The position numbers and the translations under genes were made by a program. Positions 61,046-64,000 of a DNA stretch of 64,000 nt are shown here, in pieces; position 1 is the stretch's first letter; each line of letters opens with the position of its first letter. Below the pieces are notes generated by a model. That model was given only the letters and a program-made list of their open reading frames with translations. It had not been told where the DNA came from and searched no databases. Source of the stretch: Bacteroidota bacterium (lineage in GTDB: Bacteria; Bacteroidota; Bacteroidia; Bacteroidales; Prolixibacteraceae); contig JAJUGZ010000001.1 of NCBI GenBank assembly GCA_029265715.1, forward strand, positions 84,996-148,995. Reading direction: 5' to 3'.

Positions 61046-62209
61046 CTAATAATGACAGCGCATACAGTCGTTCGCACCAATCTGAACGGCTTTTACCGAA
61101 TCGATCTTACCAGCCTTTAAATCTTCGTGCAACTGTATGTAATTGTCGTAATAATGATTTTCAGAAAACTTCACGTTGGTCTCGCGATGACAATTTATGC
61201 ACCAGCCCATCGACAAATCGCTGACCTGCTTAACCACATCCATCGAGGCTACGTCGCCGTGGCATTTGGCACAATCCAGACCAGCCACGCCAACATGTTG
61301 GGCATGACTAAAAAAGACATGATCAGGAAGATTGTGGATACGCACCCATTCAACCGGGATCTTCTTTTCGTTGGCTTCGACGACTTTGGCAATTTCAAAT
61401 TTCCCGGAATGAGTACCCTCGCGAACAACCACGTGACAATTCATGCACAATTCCATCGCCGGGATACCCGCTGATTTACCGTATTCAACCGTGCTATGGC
61501 AGTACTTACAATCGATGCCATTGTCGCCGGCATGTACTTTATGCGAGAATTTTATCGGCTGATCGGGCATGTACCCCTGCGAGCGGCCAAGTTTGATGCC
61601 TTCTTCCACTACCATTTTCAATTGAAGACCAAGACCTGCCAGAAGGATTACGACCGGGATCATACGATATTTTATTTTCCGAAAGAAAATCAGCTCGAGC
61701 AGAGCCCAGGTTATAAGCAGCCCGACGAATAAAAAGATGAGCAGGTTATTGATAGTTGGCTTTTGCGCAGCCGGTCCGGCAATTGCCAGCTCATCAAGAT
61801 ATAATTTTACCAGTTTCAGGTCTTCTTCCTGAATTTCAAAGTTTTTGTGTACCTCTTCCATCAATTTTCCGGAGGGTTGCATAACTGCCGATTGAAAAGC
61901 TGCAAAATCTTTTCCGGCATATTTCACAGCAATACCCATTGCCGAGGGGTTCCAGTTCAACGTATCGGTCGGGGTCAGGTTATGACACGAAACGCACGAT
62001 GCAGATTTCCGCTCAAACGGCAACAACCCAAGAAAAAACCGTTCCCCTCTTTTAATATCTTCATGCGAATGTCCTTCAACCAAAGCCGTCGCCGTCCGGA
62101 GTTGCTCCCCACCTCTGCTTTCGCGGGGTTGTATCAGAAAAAATAAAGTGAAAATGAACAATAGAGAATAAAGCAACAGACGTGCAGGTACAGGTAATTT
62201 TTTTCTCAT
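61046..62209 (-). CDS. actA: Alternative Complex III subunit ActA, multiheme cytochrome c with six CxxCH motifs
   Basis: 387 residues. An N-terminal signal/anchor (about 10-28) precedes a class I-like cytochrome region with CVSCH (72-76), two transmembrane helices (about 155-200), and a pentaheme domain with CKYCH, CMNCH, CAKCH, CINCH and CMRCH at the very end. ActA of the best studied complexes is described as pentaheme; the extra N-terminal motif gives six here. It is the first gene of the act operon and would carry electrons from ActB towards the oxidase. Confidence 0.94.
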   Translation of the reverse strand: MRKKLPVPARLLLYSLLFIFTLFFLIQPRESRGGEQLRTATALVEGHSHEDIKRGERFFLGLLPFERKSASCVSCHNLTPTDTLNWNPSAMGIAVKYAGKDFAAFQSAVMQPSGKLMEEVHKNFEIQEEDLKLVKLYLDELAIAGPAAQKPTINNLLIFLFVGLLITWALLELIFFRKIKYRMIPVVILLAGLGLQLKMVVEEGIKLGRSQGYMPDQPIKFSHKVHAGDNGIDCKYCHSTVEYGKSAGIPAMELCMNCHVVVREGTHSGKFEIAKVVEANEKKIPVEWVRIHNLPDHVFFSHAQHVGVAGLDCAKCHGDVASMDVVKQVSDLSMGWCINCHRETNVKFSENHYYDNYIQLHEDLKAGKIDSVKAVQIGANDCMRCHY

Positions 62210-62512
62210 TCTGTCAGGTTTAGTAAATGACTGGTAAAACCATTTTTAAACTTACCCTATAAACAATCGTACCCTGCAATGGTTTTGCTTTTATAAATTT
62301 AAATAAACAGGAACAGATAATTAATCAGGTCGAATGAGGAAAATAAATGCTGTATAAAACAATTAAACGCCTGATTCTGAATAAAATTCAGACAAAATAC
62401 AACCCAGATGCAATAAAAGACATTTATGTCTTTTATTATTCACATAGAAAAAAATGATTGAATTCTCAGAAATTCCGACACCGGTACTTGTCCCTGAAAA
62501 TCGATACGAACC
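62210..62512. other. Intergenic region upstream of actA
   Basis: About 300 AT-rich bp. Presumably carries the act promoter; TAAGTTTA near 62250 on the minus strand is a near match to the -7 box. A perfect hairpin lies at 62412-62437. Confidence 0.5.
62412..62437 (-). terminator. Hairpin after the AI-2E-family gene
   Basis: Perfect 11-bp stem AATAAAAGACA/TGTCTTTTATT with a four-base loop, 75 bases past the stop; AT-rich, so it may be a terminator or an operator-like palindrome upstream of act. Confidence 0.55.
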
Positions 62513-63628
62513 TTACTTCAGGTTTTTGGTTAGATGATGAACCAGTTTAAAATTATCGAAAAACTCCTTGGCTATAACCCGAACAATGGTGTAAACCGGA
62601 ATGGCAAGGATCATCCCTAAGATCCCGGCCATGCTCCCGGCAGCCATTATGACCAGAAAAATTTCGAGCGGATGAGCTTTGACGCTACTCGAATAAATAA
62701 GCGGCTGAAACAATACATTGTCGAGTACCTGAACGATCGCAAAAACAAGGCTCATAAGCCCTAATAACGGAAGGGTGTACCCAACAAAATCGGCGTGAAT
62801 ATTGATTGCAATGCCAATTAGCAAACCTACGGCCGCACCCATCCACGGTCCAAGGTATGGAATTACATTGAGGATCCCGCAACACATACCAATAATAACA
62901 GCATGACTAAAACCAAGCCCTACAATGGTAAGTCCTAAGGTAACCAACACCATAACCATAATTACTTCGAGGATTAAGCCTAGGAAGTAACGGCGCAACA
63001 ACTCATAGATCGACAGCATGATTTTTCTCACTTTTTCTTCGTAATTGGTCGGTACCAGCAATAAAATACCTTCCTGGAACATCGTTTCATCGGTGAGAAA
63101 AAAGTAAGTAATGAAAGAAATTGCAAAAAATGCCACAAATAACTCGCCCAGCAGGCTGATAATTCCACCCAATACGCCCGATAGTTTCGACAAATCGATA
63201 TTCGCAAAAATCTGTTGCCTCAGCAAATCAGCCAGCGAATGTTCTTTCAAATCAACCGTTCCATCAAAACCAGTTATCTGAAGAATTTCTCGAATCGGCG
63301 CTTCTACCTTTTCTATCAGCGAATTAAGATCAATGGTCGACAGTTGCTCAAACTCACTGACCAGCAACGGAATGACAAAGCGAAAAAAACCGATGAACAC
63401 AACCCATAGCAACACCAGGGCAATGAATGCGCTCACACTTTTCGACAATTGGAACTTCCCGATTCTCAGTTCATTCAAAAACCGGACGACAGGCCTTCCG
63501 GTAAGCGACAATACCGCCGATATCAGGATGTAAGCAACAAGCGAGCTAAAATACCATGCCAAAAATAAAAGCACGGCCGTTCCGATTATAAAAAACACAG
63601 TCCGGGCTCTTCCTTGCAGATTAATCAT
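62513..63628 (-). CDS. AI-2E family transporter (PerM/TqsA type)
   Basis: 371 residues, integral inner-membrane protein with about seven or eight transmembrane helices. Landmarks: SLTGRPVVRFLNEL after the first helix pair, IGMCCGILNVIPYLGPWMGAAVGL, and VLDNVLFQPLIYSSSVKAHPLEIFLVIMAAGSMAGILGMILAIPVYTI in overall form near the end. Family members export quorum signals or act as ion antiporters; the substrate here is unknown. A -7 box (63645-63652) is close to the start, giving a very short leader. Confidence 0.93.
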   Translation of the reverse strand: MINLQGRARTVFFIIGTAVLLFLAWYFSSLVAYILISAVLSLTGRPVVRFLNELRIGKFQLSKSVSAFIALVLLWVVFIGFFRFVIPLLVSEFEQLSTIDLNSLIEKVEAPIREILQITGFDGTVDLKEHSLADLLRQQIFANIDLSKLSGVLGGIISLLGELFVAFFAISFITYFFLTDETMFQEGILLLVPTNYEEKVRKIMLSIYELLRRYFLGLILEVIMVMVLVTLGLTIVGLGFSHAVIIGMCCGILNVIPYLGPWMGAAVGLLIGIAINIHADFVGYTLPLLGLMSLVFAIVQVLDNVLFQPLIYSSSVKAHPLEIFLVIMAAGSMAGILGMILAIPVYTIVRVIAKEFFDNFKLVHHLTKNLK

Positions 63629-63644
63629 AAGCTTTGCATTTACG

Positions 63645-63652
63645 CAAATATA
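63645..63652 (-). promoter_or_regulatory. Candidate -7 box of the AI-2E-family gene
   Basis: TATATTTG on the minus strand, 16 bases before the ATG; -33 not clear. Confidence 0.45.
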
Positions 63653-63863
63653 TCTGATTTTTAGATTGAGATACTGCTAAAAATTAATCCGTTGAAAAAT
63701 TTCAACCGCTTTATCATTTTTCACTCACCCAAAGCCTGTCGGTAGCCTGACGACGTGAGAGAGTATCGCAGACAGATAAAATTTTAAACAGTTTATGAGA
63801 ACGAAAAAACAATTAACGCACAAACTGTTCTTGTTTTTGTATGTTTAAAAAACAAAATAAAAA

Positions 63864-64000
63864 GTAAGCCGCCGCGCATGAGCATCTGCCATTTTGTAGA
63901 AATTGGTTTTACTTTTGCCCGGGCAGGAGTTTGTGCAGTTGATTGGCCGGATAATCGGATATGACAGCCAGTGTTCGCGTGAGCCAGGCCAATGGTTCAA
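63864..64000 (-). mobile_element. End of an IS66-family-like insertion sequence, continuing outside the window
   Basis: The boundary is set at GTAAGC (63864), the type of terminal sequence seen at IS66-family ends, followed inward by non-coding sequence and then the 3' end of a transposase gene. The eight bases outside (63856-63863) could be the target duplication, but the other end is not visible. Confidence 0.6.
63909..64000 (-). CDS. IS66-family transposase, C-terminal fragment
   Basis: Only the last 29 residues are inside the window, ending at TAA (63909). The visible end, EPLAWLTRTLAVISDYPANQ then LHKLLPGQK, follows the IS66 transposase C-terminal pattern (P-x-x-W/Y-L-x-x-x-L...hPANxxxxLLP). 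The N-terminal part lies beyond 64000. Whether the element is intact cannot be judged. Confidence 0.65.
   Translation of the reverse strand, partial: EPLAWLTRTLAVISDYPANQLHKLLPGQK

Noticed and set aside
63794..63847. 17-codon ORF near the right end (MRTKKQLTHKLFLFLYV)
   Set aside because: Too short, no regulated gene downstream in the same direction, and no repeated codon to suggest a leader peptide.

Overview
This window comes from a Bacteroidota chromosome, probably a carbohydrate-using member of the Marinilabiliales/Prolixibacteraceae type; the phylum is well supported, the family is an inference. The phylum call rests on tandem SusC/SusD genes with an ECF sigma/FecR pair, TAnnTTTG-type -7 promoter boxes, weak or absent Shine-Dalgarno sequences, an Alternative Complex III operon, a DUF349 protein, an M49 peptidase and a PorE-like OmpA protein.

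Layout. 1-12.5 kb: minus-strand nutrient-uptake locus reading sigma factor, FecR anti-sigma, SusC1 (with STN signalling domain), SusD1, SusC2 (no STN), SusD2 (cut by the window edge, with an extra inserted domain). 12.8-14 kb: tRNA-Arg(TCT) and asnA. 14-24 kb: an MFS exporter with an apparently leaderless start, an M49 peptidase and nuclease pair, yidC, pyrG, a five-repeat DUF349 protein and hsp20. 24-34.5 kb: trmD, GTP-type PEP carboxykinase, ftsK-lolA, a heptanucleotide repeat array, carbamate kinase plus ornithine carbamoyltransferase, and a GH29 fucosidase. 34.6-43 kb: a beta-lactamase-fold lipoprotein lacking its catalytic residues, a 132-bp cloverleaf-like inverted-repeat element, an FtsX-type ABC transporter, a second ECF sigma factor with a small membrane partner, a small membrane protein and a GH16 glucanase. 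43-46.4 kb: a tricorn-like protease.

46.7-50.7 kb: a methionine operon (a divergent aspartokinase, MetY, and a MetA with the acetyl-CoA-type residue). It is preceded by a full promoter, a 31-codon leader ORF ending in a cluster of Met codons, and two interleaved, mutually exclusive hairpins. This is the best candidate in the window for an undescribed system: leader-peptide attenuation of methionine synthesis.

50.8-54 kb: ElbB-like protein, PorE-like OmpA protein and a small acidic protein with a hairpin-rich 3' region. 54.4-62.2 kb: a complete actABCDEF operon for Alternative Complex III with no terminal oxidase genes after it. 62.5-64 kb: an AI-2E-family permease and the end of an IS66-like insertion sequence that runs out of the window.

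Repeats. A roughly 100-bp hairpin element occurs almost intact directly upstream of susD2 (1695-1795) and at 41417-41517, with an extra hairpin unit beside the second copy and a truncated copy upstream of the GH16 gene. Two other inverted-repeat elements (35742-35873 and 49633-49751) share a 9-base internal motif.
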